Assembly (NCBI RefSeq): GCF_900142165.1
Contig: NZ_FQZY01000013.1
Location: forward strand, 32,540 to 96,539
Reading direction: 5' to 3'
DNA length: 64,000 nucleotides
DNA from: Hespellia stercorisuis DSM 15480
GTDB taxonomy: Bacteria; Bacillota; Clostridia; Lachnospirales; Lachnospiraceae
Shown here: one piece after another, positions 40,198 to 49,260 of the stretch
Position numbering within the stretch: position 1 is the first letter of the stretch
How the letters are laid out: each line of letters begins with the position of its first letter
The notes under the pieces: model-generated
Databases searched by the model: none
Seen by the model: only the letters and a program-made list of their open reading frames with translations
Told to the model about the DNA's origin: nothing
Translations under genes and position numbers: made by a program

Positions 40198-41774
40198 TGG
40201 CAAGAACAATCACAATGATACCGGCGACGGTCACATCGCGCTTTTCCAATCTTGCCGTATCCGTGCCCAAGCGGCGCAGGGTTGCGGGTTATGCCCGCGT
40301 TTCCACGGAAAAGGAAGAACAGCAATCAAGCTACGAGGCGCAGGTGGACTACTACACCAAATACATCAAGGAGCGCCCAGATTGGGACTTCGTATTTGTA
40401 TATACGGACGAGGGAATTTCAGCGACCAATACGAAGAAGCGCGACGGCTTCAACCAGATGATTAAGGATGCGCTGGACGGTAAAATCGACCTGATAATCA
40501 CAAAATCGGTCAGCCGTTTCGCACGAAACACTGTCGACAGCCTTACCGCCGTGCGAAAGCTCAAGGCGGCGAACATTGAAATTTACTTCGAAAAGGAAAA
40601 TATTTGGACTTTCGACGCCAAGGGCGAGCTGCTCATCACGATAATGTCCTCTCTGGCGCAGGAGGAAAGCCGGAGCATTTCAGAGAACGTCACATGGGGA
40701 TGGCGCAAGCGTATCGCCGACGGTAAGGTGTCCATGTCATACGGTCAGTTTCTCGGATACGAGAAGGGCGCGGACGGTACGCCGCAGATTGTGCCGGAGG
40801 AAGCGAAAATTGTGCAGTTGATTTACGCGATGTTCCTGCAGGGAAAAACACCCACCGGGATTGCCAAGCATCTCACGGCACAGGGCATTCCGACGCCCGG
40901 CGGCAAGGAACGCTGGCAATGCAATGTGGTCGAAAGCATTCTCACCAACGAGAAGTACAAGGGCGACGCGCTTCTTCAAAAGACCTTCACGACGGATTTT
41001 CTGACAAAGAAGATGAAGCCGAATGAGGGCGAGGTGCCACAGTTCTATGTTACAGACAGTCACGATGGAATCATTGACGCCGAGGACTTCGATATGGTAC
41101 AGGCGGAGTTCGCACGGCGTAAGGCATTAGGGCGCAGCTATAATTGTAAGAGCTGCTTTTCGGCAAAGCTGGTCTGTAGCGACTGCGGCGGCTTCTATGG
41201 CTCGAAGGTCTGGCACTCAACCGATAAATACCGCCGTGTGATATGGCAATGCAACAACAAGTTCAAAAAGGGCGAGAAATGTGCCACACCGCATCTGACC
41301 GAGGATGAAATAAAGGAGCGCTTCATCCGGGCGTGGAACGATATGCAGGACATTACCGATGAGGTTATCAGTGAGTGCCGATTGGCGCTTGCCGACCTTT
41401 TTGACAGCGCCGCCATTGACGATGAGCTTGCGGCAAGGAACGCGGAAGCCGAGGTGCTTATCGAAATGAACCGCAAGCACATCGCTGAAAACGCGTCGGC
41501 AGCGCAGGATCAGAAAGCGTATAAAAAGCGGCAGGAGGATCTTGTGTCTAAATACAATGCGGTGGTAAATAGAATCGATGAACTGAAAGCCGAAATGGAA
41601 AAACGAAAAATCCAGCGCACGGTGCTCACAGCTTTTATTGACACGATGGAGCAGCAGCACGGGATACTTGCAGAATTTGACGAGCACCTGTGGTTGGCAG
41701 TCGTGGAAAAGGCAACCGTACACGCCGACGGACGTCTGGTGTTCACACTGATGGACGGCAGCGAAATTGAGTAA
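40197..41774 (+). CDS. Large serine recombinase 2
   Basis: A 525-residue protein with the catalytic Ser in GYARVSTEKEEQQ, ITKSVSRFARNTVDSL, the recombinase domain (SYGQFLGYEKGADGTPQIV), the zinc ribbon (CSDCGGFYGSK and NNKFKKGEKC) and a long C-terminal coiled coil (about 400-490: LVSKYNAVVNRIDELKAEME), the region that controls integration versus excision in this class. It is the last gene of the prophage, as expected for an integrase adjacent to the attachment site. Confidence 0.95.
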   Translation: MARTITMIPATVTSRFSNLAVSVPKRRRVAGYARVSTEKEEQQSSYEAQVDYYTKYIKERPDWDFVFVYTDEGISATNTKKRDGFNQMIKDALDGKIDLIITKSVSRFARNTVDSLTAVRKLKAANIEIYFEKENIWTFDAKGELLITIMSSLAQEESRSISENVTWGWRKRIADGKVSMSYGQFLGYEKGADGTPQIVPEEAKIVQLIYAMFLQGKTPTGIAKHLTAQGIPTPGGKERWQCNVVESILTNEKYKGDALLQKTFTTDFLTKKMKPNEGEVPQFYVTDSHDGIIDAEDFDMVQAEFARRKALGRSYNCKSCFSAKLVCSDCGGFYGSKVWHSTDKYRRVIWQCNNKFKKGEKCATPHLTEDEIKERFIRAWNDMQDITDEVISECRLALADLFDSAAIDDELAARNAEAEVLIEMNRKHIAENASAAQDQKAYKKRQEDLVSKYNAVVNRIDELKAEMEKRKIQRTVLTAFIDTMEQQHGILAEFDEHLWLAVVEKATVHADGRLVFTLMDGSEIE

Positions 41775-41788
41775 GCGATGGGCATAGA

Positions 41789-41824
41789 CTCCCTGCGTCG
41801 AAAGCGATGCAGGGAGCTTTTTTA
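41789..41824 (+). terminator. Terminator after the recombinases
   Basis: CTCCCTGC (41789-41796) pairs with GCAGGGAG (41809-41816), followed by a run of seven Ts (41818-41824). Confidence 0.85.
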
Positions 41825-42109
41825 TGCGTTGCTTCCGCAGATAAACTGTGAAAATCCGGTTTGCTACCAAAGATGCACCAAAGCTCAAAAAATGCACCAA
41901 AAATGCTGCTCGTTAACGATTTGTCGGAGGCACAGCGGCGATTGAAAGCAAAATCGGCGTTTCAAAGAATGAAATCAACGCTCGCCGGAACTTCCGGCAC
42001 TCGCAGCAAACAATAAAACAGCCCGAAAAGCCTGTAAAATCGGCGTTTTCGGGCATAAAAATGCCGCAGAGAACGAATACAAACATTGTATCAATTCTCT
42101 GCGACATAG
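41825..42109. other. Prophage end: inverted repeats and probable attR
   Basis: No gene. GCCCGAAAA (42021-42029) and TTTTCGGGC (42046-42054) form a hairpin that on the minus strand is followed by a T-rich tract. A 39-bp imperfect palindrome (CGCAGAGAA 42065-42073 and TTCTCTGCG 42095-42103, with GAATACAA and TTGTATC inside) lies next to the point where adhesin coding sequence begins. The crossover should fall near 42105-42112. Two TGCACCAAA repeats occur at about 41872 and 41892. Confidence 0.55.
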
Positions 42110-44395
42110 TTGGTCGCAGGAGCAGGATTTCAGGTATATCTGATCAGCAGCCTGTCACAGGTGAAAAATGGAAAGCTGAAACCGGCCAATGGAGAAAGCT
42201 ACACGTCAAGTGATTTTAAAAATTATGATTTCAGTAACGAGCAGGTGGCAGTCACCTATGAGAATGGAACAGCTGTACCAGTGCCGGAACTGATCACGGA
42301 TACAAAAGGATATGCAGTCAGCCCGGAACTGCCTTATGGAAGTTATGTCGTAGTAGAAAGCACGACACCGGAGAATCTGAAGACCATCGATCCATTTGTG
42401 GTAAATGTGGAAGATGACAACAGAGAACCTATGCAGTGGCGAGTGTTTGATGACCGTCCGTTTGAGTTCCTGTTAAAAATCGTGAAGAAAGATGCACAGA
42501 CTGGTAATACTGTTTTAAAGGCAGGGGCATCTTATAAGATTTACGATGTGACAAATAAGAAATACATTGAACAGGTCGTTCAGTATCCGAAAAAAGAAAA
42601 GATCAGCGTATTCCAGACCAATGAGGAAGGATATCTGATCACACCGCAGGAACTGAAATGCTCAACTTATCGGATCGAGGAAGTGAAAGCACCGGAAGGA
42701 TTTGTAAGACAGGGACACGAAGAGTCTCTGTATGACGGAGCAACGATCCTTTCACCATTAGAGCAGACTGCAAAGGGAACTTATAAAGAAAATCCACAGA
42801 GTGCCATTGAGATCACCGTATCCTCAAACACGGCACACCAGATCGATCCGGATACAGGAGCTGCGATCGTAGAGGTAGAACAGAAAAACGATGAACAGGT
42901 GGGAAGCCTGCTCCTGACGAAAAAAGGAGAACAGCTTACCGAAGTAACAGGAGATTCTGTTCTGGAAAAAGTAAAGACGCTTGTGTCAAAGGTAAAAAAT
43001 GCGGTATCCGGGAAAGAAGAAACAGGTATCTATAAAGATTTTAAATATGAAGAAACCGGAGTAGAAGGTGCCCAGTTTGAAGTATATGCTAAGGATACCA
43101 TTTATTCACCGGATGGGGCAAAGGACGAGGAAGGAAATCTGCTTGTCCGTTACGAGAAAAATGACCTGGTAGCCAAACTGACTACAGACGAAAAGGGAAT
43201 GGCAGTACTCAATAATCTGCCACTGGGAACTTATTATCTGAAAGAGGTTGTGGCAGGAGAGAATTTTGTTCTGAATACCGAGCAGAAAGAATTTACCCTG
43301 ACAGCCGAGGATGATACACAGGCAGTTGTTTATGAAGGTGTTACCTATAAAAATGAAAGACAGAAAGTTTCCGTATCAGTAGAAAAGAAAGATGCTGTCA
43401 CAGGCGAAAAGCTGGAAAGTGTTATTTTTGGACTGTATGCTGCGGAAGATATCGTTTCTAATCAGGGAGAAGTTCTTGTAGAGAAGGATACCCTGCTGGA
43501 AAAGAAAGCAACCAATAAGAACGGAAATCTGACTTTTGACAGTGACCTTCCACATGGAAAATATTATGTCAAAGAGGAAGTCAGAAAAGCCGGATATCTT
43601 CCGAACGAGGAAGTATGGAAGGTAGATGCATCCTACGAAAACCAGAATCTTGAAAAGATTGTACTGAGTAAAGAAGTTGAGAACCAGCCGACCGAGACAC
43701 GTATCACCAAGACAGATGCGACTACCGGAAAAGAGCTGGAGGGAGCAAAACTTCAGGTGATCGACAAAGACGGAAATGTCGTGGAAGAATGGACCAGTAC
43801 CAAAGAAGATCATGTGATTTATGGTCTGCCGGAAGGAACTTATACTTTGCATGAAAAACTGGCTCCTTATGAAGACGGCTATGTGTCTGCCAGCGATGTG
43901 ACCTTTGAAGTCAAAGAAGATGGAAGTGTGACAAAGGTTGAAATGAAAGACGAATATTCCAAAGTGGAAATTTCCAAAACAGACATTAGCACAGGGAAAG
44001 AACTGGAAGGGGCAAAGCTTCAGATCATCCGAAAAGACGGAACTGTTCTGGAAGAGTGGATCACGGACGGAAAGCCACATTCTGTTGCAAAGCTTCCGGT
44101 CAATGAGGAACTTACCTTGCGTGAGATCACAGCACCGGATGGGTATGAGATTGCCGAAGATGTTACATTTACATTGAAAGATACGATGGAAGTGCAGAAA
44201 GTAGAAATGAAAGATGCCAGAACACCGGAGAAAACAACCGAAAAGACCAATGCACCAAAAACAGGGGATAACCAGAAAGTATGGGCATTTGTCTTGCTTG
44301 CACTGGCATCTGCCGGAACAGTTACAGGAGTGACTGTGTACCGCAGAAAGAAGTCAAGAATGACAGAAAATAAAGAAGAAACAGAAGAAAAATAA
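42110..44395 (+). pseudogene. SpaA/Cna-B surface adhesin of the ICE, 3' part (5' part displaced by prophage)
   Basis: About 760 residues of an LPXTG-type adhesin. It enters mid-domain at VAGAGFQVYLISSLSQVKNG, then has repeated Cna-B/SpaA prealbumin-like domains (FLLKIVKKDAQTGNTVLKAG, VSVEKKDAVTGEKLESVIFG, TRITKTDATTGKELEGAKLQ, VEISKTDISTGKELEGAKLQ). It ends with APKTGD, a membrane helix and RRKKSR. No signal peptide; the only start is a TTG at 42110, directly after a stop. ICE-encoded proteins of this type are usually far longer, so the N-terminal half was probably cut off by prophage integration. Confidence 0.8.
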
Positions 44396-44424
44396 AAGAA
44401 GAATAACTGGATAAATCAATCCGG

Positions 44425-44461
44425 CAGGGCAGGAGATGTGCATCAGGCAGCTCCTGCCCTG
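44425..44461 (+). terminator. Strong hairpin after the adhesin gene
   Basis: CAGGGCAGGAG (44425-44435) is fully complementary to CTCCTGCCCTG (44451-44461). Only a weak pyrimidine tract (TCTATCTT) follows, so it may be an mRNA-end or attenuator hairpin rather than a strict terminator. Confidence 0.55.
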
Positions 44462-44531
44462 TCTATCTTGCCATGCATTCGTAAGTAAAGATTTGCCAGT
44501 GGCAGGACTTGTAGATATAAGGAGAAGAAAA

Positions 44532-45692
44532 ATGAAACGTTATTATACAGCAGAATCAGTAACAGAAGGACACCCGGATAAAGTATGTGACCAGATCGCA
44601 GACGCAATCTTAGATGAATGCCTGAAACATGATCCGTCTTCAAGGGTTGCATGTGAAGTGCTTGCGACAAGAGGAAATGTGTTTGTGGCAGGAGAGATCA
44701 GCAGCGGATATGAGCCGCCAGTGTTTGATGTGATCCGAAAAGTTTTAGAAGAGTGTGGATATTGTACAGATGGGATAGAGATGGATACGTTTGTACACCA
44801 GCAGAGTCCAGATATTGCGAAAGCAGTAAGTGTGTCAAAAGAATTTCGGGATAATATCGGCGCAAAGATAAGAGACAGAAGCAGGGGAGCTGGAGATCAG
44901 GGTGTTATGGTCGGATATGCGTGTGATGATACTCCGCAGCTTATGCCAATGCCGACTGTTCTGGCACACCGGATCACACGTGAACTTTCGGCTTGCAGAA
45001 GAAGCGGATATATCAAAGATATCTTTTCTGATGGAAAAGCACAGGTAACCGTAGAATATGAAGATGGAAAACCAGTGAGACTGGAAAGTGTTGTTGTTTC
45101 CTGCCAGCATGGTACAGAAAAGAGCCTGAAGAAGTTAGATGCCGAGATCAGAGAGAAGGTACTTCGCCCGGCACTCCGATTACTGCCGCCGGATGAGGAT
45201 ACGAAGATTCTGATCAATCCGTCAGGAAGATTTGTGTGTGGAGGGTTTGATGCAGATACCGGACTGACCGGAAGAAAACTGATGGTGGATACCTATGGCA
45301 GTATGATTCCACATGGCGGCGGTGCATTTTCGGGAAAAGACTGTTCGAAAGTAGACCGTTCGGCAGCTTATATGGCAAGGTATATCGCCAAAAATATGGT
45401 GGCTGCAGGATTTGCAAGCAAGTGTCAGGTGGCTTTGGCTTATGCAATCGGAGTAGCAGAGCCGGTTATGATTGAGGTGGATACCTTGGGTACAGGAAAA
45501 GTGTGTGCGGATGATTGTCTGGCGGCAGCAATCCCACTGGTGTTTGGAGTGACACCCGTTCAGATCATGGAATCCCTTCGACTGAATCGTCCGATTTTCC
45601 GTCAGACGGCAGTTTTTGGTCATTTTGGAAGAAAGGAGTTTCCTTGGGAGCGGACGGATAAGGTACTGGCTCTTCAGGATGCAATTCTGTAA
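44532..45692 (+). CDS. metK: ICE-encoded S-adenosylmethionine synthetase
   Basis: A 386-residue MetK: TEGHPDKVCDQIADAILDE, GAGDQGVMVGYACDDT, DTGLTGRKLMVDTYG and GGGAFSGKDCSKVDRSAAYM are all present. ATG 44532 follows AAGGAG. It overlaps the DUF3991 gene by one base (TAATG) and lies in the same strand block as an orphan DNA methyltransferase (47443). It is a second, divergent SAM synthetase, with AT-richer codon use than the prophage copy. Confidence 0.95.
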   Translation: MKRYYTAESVTEGHPDKVCDQIADAILDECLKHDPSSRVACEVLATRGNVFVAGEISSGYEPPVFDVIRKVLEECGYCTDGIEMDTFVHQQSPDIAKAVSVSKEFRDNIGAKIRDRSRGAGDQGVMVGYACDDTPQLMPMPTVLAHRITRELSACRRSGYIKDIFSDGKAQVTVEYEDGKPVRLESVVVSCQHGTEKSLKKLDAEIREKVLRPALRLLPPDEDTKILINPSGRFVCGGFDADTGLTGRKLMVDTYGSMIPHGGGAFSGKDCSKVDRSAAYMARYIAKNMVAAGFASKCQVALAYAIGVAEPVMIEVDTLGTGKVCADDCLAAAIPLVFGVTPVQIMESLRLNRPIFRQTAVFGHFGRKEFPWERTDKVLALQDAIL

Positions 45693-46669
45693 TGCCCTGG
45701 GTAACGGAAGAAGAGATTCAGGCAGCAAAAAATATGACTGCGTATGAGTATTTGCGAACGCATCAGGCACAGCGACTGCAAAAGACAAGGACCAGAAATG
45801 AATGGCAGTTGACGGATCATGACAGTTTTAAAATCAATGAACTGTCCAGCAAATGGCATTGGAAATCCAGAGATATCGGTGGCGTGTCCGCACTGCGGTT
45901 CCTGATTGAAGTAGATGGAATGAAATTTACAGATGCCGTAAAACTGTTGTGCGAAGAGAGTCCGTCTTTTATTCCGACACAGTCTGTGGAAAGGGAAAAA
46001 CTGCCATTTAAGCTGCCGGAGAGGTATTGTAATTGCAGACGAATCAGGGCTTATTTAAACCACAGAGGAATCAGCGATGAAGTGATCACATATTGTATTT
46101 CACATGAAATCCTTTATGAAAGTGTCCCGTACCATAACGCTGTTTTTGTTGGGAAAGATGAATCAAGAAAAGCAAGATATGCATTCCTGCGAGGAATCTA
46201 TGAAAAAAACGGGAATGGATTCAAGATGGAGCAGACCGGGAGTGAAAAAAAGTACAGCTTTTGCATTCCACCGGAAAGAGAAACAAAGCGAGTTGCCGTA
46301 TATGAAGCGTGTATTGATGCATTGGCACACATGACACTGGAAGAGGGAAATAGGGATAAATATCGTCTTTCCCTTGGGGGAATCGCTGCTCCGAAAGAAA
46401 ACGCACAGATACAGAGTGAACGTTTTAAAAAGCCGCCGGACGCACTGGAAGAGTTTCTGAAGAATCATCCGGAAATCAAAGAAATTGAAATCTGTACCGA
46501 TAATGACTTTGCAGGGAGATGGGCGAAAGAACAGATGAAAAAACATTATGAGGGAACGTATCAGATTATCTGCAATCTGCCGGAAAAAGAAGGGGCAGAT
46601 TATGCAGACCTTGCGAAAGAAAAAAAGCAGGCAAATAAATGCAGGGACAGACCATTAGAAAGAAGGTGA
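45692..46669 (+). CDS. DUF3991/TOPRIM primase-like protein
   Basis: A 325-residue protein with an N-terminal DUF3991 region (AAKNMTAYEYLRTHQAQRL, then WHWKSRDIGGVSALRFLIE) and a C-terminal TOPRIM_2 domain (VAVYEACIDALAHMTL; EIEICTDNDFAGRWAKEQM with the D-x-D pair). ICE-encoded proteins of this type are thought to prime replication of the transferred strand. The start overlaps the metK stop. Confidence 0.85.
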   Translation: MPWVTEEEIQAAKNMTAYEYLRTHQAQRLQKTRTRNEWQLTDHDSFKINELSSKWHWKSRDIGGVSALRFLIEVDGMKFTDAVKLLCEESPSFIPTQSVEREKLPFKLPERYCNCRRIRAYLNHRGISDEVITYCISHEILYESVPYHNAVFVGKDESRKARYAFLRGIYEKNGNGFKMEQTGSEKKYSFCIPPERETKRVAVYEACIDALAHMTLEEGNRDKYRLSLGGIAAPKENAQIQSERFKKPPDALEEFLKNHPEIKEIEICTDNDFAGRWAKEQMKKHYEGTYQIICNLPEKEGADYADLAKEKKQANKCRDRPLERR

Positions 46670-46675
46670 TAGAGA

Positions 46676-47422
46676 ATGGAAGAAAAAGGAACGATGCACG
46701 TACATCTGTTGACGGAGCTGACTGGAAATCTTTATTCAGAAGAATCCGGATGGGAAGAAGATTGGTCGGAGAGTGATGAATATGGAATGCCGTTAGATGG
46801 AACAGAACTTGCCGATTATGAAGAAGTCATCCGAGAAGAACTGGAACGCTATGGGGAAGATGATCTCATGCAGTATTTTGATGGAAGTGAGTCCATTCAG
46901 GGAAAGATACAAAGTGCAGTTGTTACAATAGAAAACAAAGACGGAATCCTGTACGGCTGTACCAAACTGGAATTAAATGAATTTTTAAGTCAGGAAGAGC
47001 TACAGGAATTCACCGAATACATTACAGGACAGTACAGTGACGGTTGGGGTGAAGGATTGGAGCAGAGGGATATGAAGGTAGATGGTGGAACTCTGAATGT
47101 GCATTTTTGGCATCCGGATATGGAACGGCCGAAAATCCATGAAGAGAAAACAGAGCAGATCCAGGCAAGGCCTAAGAAACAACGTCCCAAGTTACAACTT
47201 CTAGGACATGATGGGAACATTTTTTCCATTATGGGCGATGCCTCAACTCTTTTGAAAAAGAATAAACAGACAGCAGAAGCAAAAGAAATGCGTAAAAGAG
47301 TATTGGAGAGTGGGGACTATTATAAAGCTCTTTTGATTATCAGCGAATATGTGGAAACTGAGTTGAGTCCGCCGCCAAAAGCAAATAAAAAGTCAAAGAA
47401 GAAAAATCAGCCGGAACGCTGA
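46676..47422 (+). CDS. Hypothetical acidic ICE protein
   Basis: A 248-residue protein with a very acidic N-terminus (ESGWEEDWSESDEYGMPLDG) and a basic end (KANKKSKKKNQPER). The middle (QEELQEFTEYITGQYSDGWG) recurs in ICE proteins next to TOPRIM and methyltransferase genes. The last 60 residues (IFSIMGDASTLLKKNKQ, then ESGDYYKALLIISEYVE) are often found as a separate module. Function unknown; DNA mimicry (anti-restriction) is possible for the acidic half but not shown. Confidence 0.55.
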   Translation: MEEKGTMHVHLLTELTGNLYSEESGWEEDWSESDEYGMPLDGTELADYEEVIREELERYGEDDLMQYFDGSESIQGKIQSAVVTIENKDGILYGCTKLELNEFLSQEELQEFTEYITGQYSDGWGEGLEQRDMKVDGGTLNVHFWHPDMERPKIHEEKTEQIQARPKKQRPKLQLLGHDGNIFSIMGDASTLLKKNKQTAEAKEMRKRVLESGDYYKALLIISEYVETELSPPPKANKKSKKKNQPER

Positions 47423-47442
47423 GAAAAGAAAGGATGATGCCT

Positions 47443-48246
47443 ATGACAAATGGCCTGAGTTTGGAAGAACTTATGAAAGAGGAAACATACCCGGAGGAAT
47501 ATGCTGAAGGGGAAAACTGGAAAATATTACATGGAGATACATTAAAACTGGTCAAAGCATTTCAGCCGGGAATCTTTGATGCAGTCATTACCGATCCACC
47601 GTATGCGTCCGGTGGAACAAAACAGAATGAAAGAAATCGTACTACAAATCAGAAATACAGCAGTATGAGTGCTACAAATGCACTTCCGGATTTTGATGGG
47701 GATAATAAAGACCAGAGATCTTGGACGCACTGGATGGCTGAATGGCTCTATGATGTGCGGAAAGCCTGCAAGAAAGGTGCTCCAATCTGTCTGTTCATTG
47801 ACTGGCGTCAGTATCCATCGATTACCGATGCATTGCAGTGGGCAGGATGGATCTGGCGAGGAACAGCGGTGTGGGATAAGGGAAACTCCCGTCCACAGAA
47901 AGGCCGTTTCCGCCAGCAGGCTGAATATATTGTGTGGGGCAGTAACGGACCGATGCCGATCAGCCGTCCGGTATCTTGTCTGCCGGGTGTTTTCCGATAT
48001 GGCAATCCGCAGAACCGGATTCATGTGACAGAGAAACCGTTGCAGCTTATGAAAGATGTGATCCAGATTTGTGAGCCGGGAGGTCTTATCCTGGACCCGT
48101 TTGCCGGAGCAGGAACGACTGTCCTTGCAGCGGTTATGACAGGTTATCGTGCAGTGGGAATCGAAGTGACAGATGCCTACTACAAACTGGGAAGTGACAG
48201 AGTGAAAATTGCATTAGAAGCAGAGCAGAAAGAGGATGAAAAGTAG
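47443..48246 (+). CDS. Orphan adenine-type DNA methyltransferase of the ICE
   Basis: A 267-residue N6-type methyltransferase: ITDPPYASGGTKQNERNR (motif IV), DPFAGAGTTVLAAVMTGYRA (motif I), and KGNSRPQKGRFRQQAEYIVW. No restriction gene is nearby. It probably protects the ICE in new hosts and would use SAM from the upstream MetK. ATG 47443 was chosen because 47434 directly abuts the AAAGG site. Confidence 0.88.
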   Translation: MTNGLSLEELMKEETYPEEYAEGENWKILHGDTLKLVKAFQPGIFDAVITDPPYASGGTKQNERNRTTNQKYSSMSATNALPDFDGDNKDQRSWTHWMAEWLYDVRKACKKGAPICLFIDWRQYPSITDALQWAGWIWRGTAVWDKGNSRPQKGRFRQQAEYIVWGSNGPMPISRPVSCLPGVFRYGNPQNRIHVTEKPLQLMKDVIQICEPGGLILDPFAGAGTTVLAAVMTGYRAVGIEVTDAYYKLGSDRVKIALEAEQKEDEK

Positions 48247-48250
48247 CCGG

Positions 48251-48278
48251 GATGTCCAATTGGACATCTTGTTTTTTA
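48251..48278 (+). terminator. Terminator after the methyltransferase
   Basis: The perfect palindrome GATGTCCAATTGGACATC (48251-48268) is followed by TTGTTTTTTA. A second small hairpin (GCATCCAACTGGATGC) lies just downstream, before the next ribosome-binding site. Confidence 0.8.
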
Positions 48279-48327
48279 TAGAGAAGATGAGTGGCATCCA
48301 ACTGGATGCAGGAAGGAGATGGAGCGT

Positions 48328-48651
48328 ATGGAACAGGCGCTGGCTTATGTGTGCTGTTCAGCAGAAGAAAGCCGGGTAAAAGTGCAGAAATATTGCAGAA
48401 AAATCTATGAACTTGGGTATGTACCAATTTGTCCGAGATTTGTATTCTCACCATTCTTGGAAGAATCTGATGCAGAAGATATGCAGGGATATGGAAGAAT
48501 GTCCCATATCCTTTTGCGGAGATGCCGGATGGTAGTCGTATGTGGAAAAGAAGTGACAGGAACAATGAATACCGAAATCAGTATGGCAGACAAACTCCAT
48601 ATCATTTGTACGACACTTGATGGACTGGTACAGATAAAAGAATCAAAATAA
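48328..48651 (+). CDS. DUF4406 protein (ICE copy)
   Basis: A 107-residue protein with the DUF4406 pattern: ALAYVCCSAEESRVKVQKYC, then YVPICPRFVFSPFLEESD and MVVVCGKEVTGTMNTEISMA. It has a nucleoside deoxyribosyltransferase-like fold, function unknown. ATG 48328 is nine bases from GGAG; ATG 48319 is too close. It parallels the phage gene at 11330. Confidence 0.75.
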   Translation: MEQALAYVCCSAEESRVKVQKYCRKIYELGYVPICPRFVFSPFLEESDAEDMQGYGRMSHILLRRCRMVVVCGKEVTGTMNTEISMADKLHIICTTLDGLVQIKESK

Positions 48652-48700
48652 ATCAGAATCGAGTCAATCCGGTGCTACAGAAACTGGCGGTACTCGTTTT

Positions 48701-48757
48701 GCAAGCATAGCGTTTGGATATCCAAACGCACTTTGGGGAGAACCCCAATCCCCCCAG
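48701..48757 (+). other. Candidate origin of transfer (oriT)
   Basis: A perfect 20-bp palindrome GCGTTTGGATATCCAAACGC (48710-48729) is followed closely by a TTGGGG-AGAA-CCCCAA hairpin (48733-48748) and CCCCCC. It lies in a 139-base gene-free gap upstream of mobC and the relaxase gene, the usual place and structure of a Mob-type oriT. The nick site is probably at or near the TTGGGG, but this is inferred. Confidence 0.55.
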
Positions 48758-48790
48758 ACACAGACGGAAATGGAAAGGAAGGATCAAGTC

Positions 48791-48967
48791 ATGTTAAGAA
48801 ACGGAGTAATGATTGTAATCGCATTGATGAGCGGAGGATTTATAGGAGTGGTAGTAACCTGTTGCATGGTTGCGGCGAAAAAATCCGATGAGGATCTTGG
48901 CGGTATGATGAAAGAAGAAGAGAAAAAAGAAGGGACGGTGATGCAATGCGAAAACGAAACCATGTGA
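48791..48967 (+). CDS. DUF3789-like small membrane protein
   Basis: A 58-residue protein: one transmembrane helix (VMIVIALMSGGFIGVVVTCC) and a charged cytosolic tail (KKSDEDLGGMMKEEEKKEG). It is common just before mobC in Clostridia ICEs. ATG 48791 has GGAAGGATC upstream. The end overlaps mobC by 22 bases. Confidence 0.7.
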   Translation: MLRNGVMIVIALMSGGFIGVVVTCCMVAAKKSDEDLGGMMKEEEKKEGTVMQCENETM

Positions 48968-49254
48968 TCCCTGTACGGCTTAACGCAAGGGAAGTCAGGG
49001 AACTGAATGAACAGGTCGAAAGAAGCGGTCTGAGCCGGGAAGAGTTTATGCGTTCGTTGATTTTAGGAACGCAGGTTCATGCAAAACCTTGTGAGCATCA
49101 CTCTGAATTGCTCCGAAAGATTGCAGGCTTATGTAACAATGCCAATCAGCTCGCCCATGTTGCCAATGCTTCTGGAATGGCAAGTGAGCAGAGCATTCAG
49201 GAAATGTTGCGTCTTACCAAAGAAACATGGCATCTGGTAAAGGAAGAGTGGTAA
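48946..49254 (+). CDS. mobC: MobC-type relaxosome accessory protein
   Basis: A 102-residue protein: ribbon-helix-helix start (NHVIPVRLNAREVRELNEQV, then SGLSREEFMRSLILG) and the MobC core (LLRKIAGLCNNANQLAHVAN). It binds oriT and helps the relaxase melt the nick region. It lies 7 bases before the relaxase gene. Confidence 0.85.
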   Translation: MRKRNHVIPVRLNAREVRELNEQVERSGLSREEFMRSLILGTQVHAKPCEHHSELLRKIAGLCNNANQLAHVANASGMASEQSIQEMLRLTKETWHLVKEEW

Positions 49255-49260
49255 TGCCGG

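Noticed and set aside
41913..42107. 64-codon minus-strand frame at the prophage end
   Set aside because: It consists of the attR-side inverted repeats and terminator hairpins read as codons. No recognisable protein.
42110..42112. TTG as the true start of the adhesin gene
   Set aside because: The protein begins in the middle of a Cna-B-type domain without signal peptide or ribosome-binding site. Truncation by the prophage explains it better.
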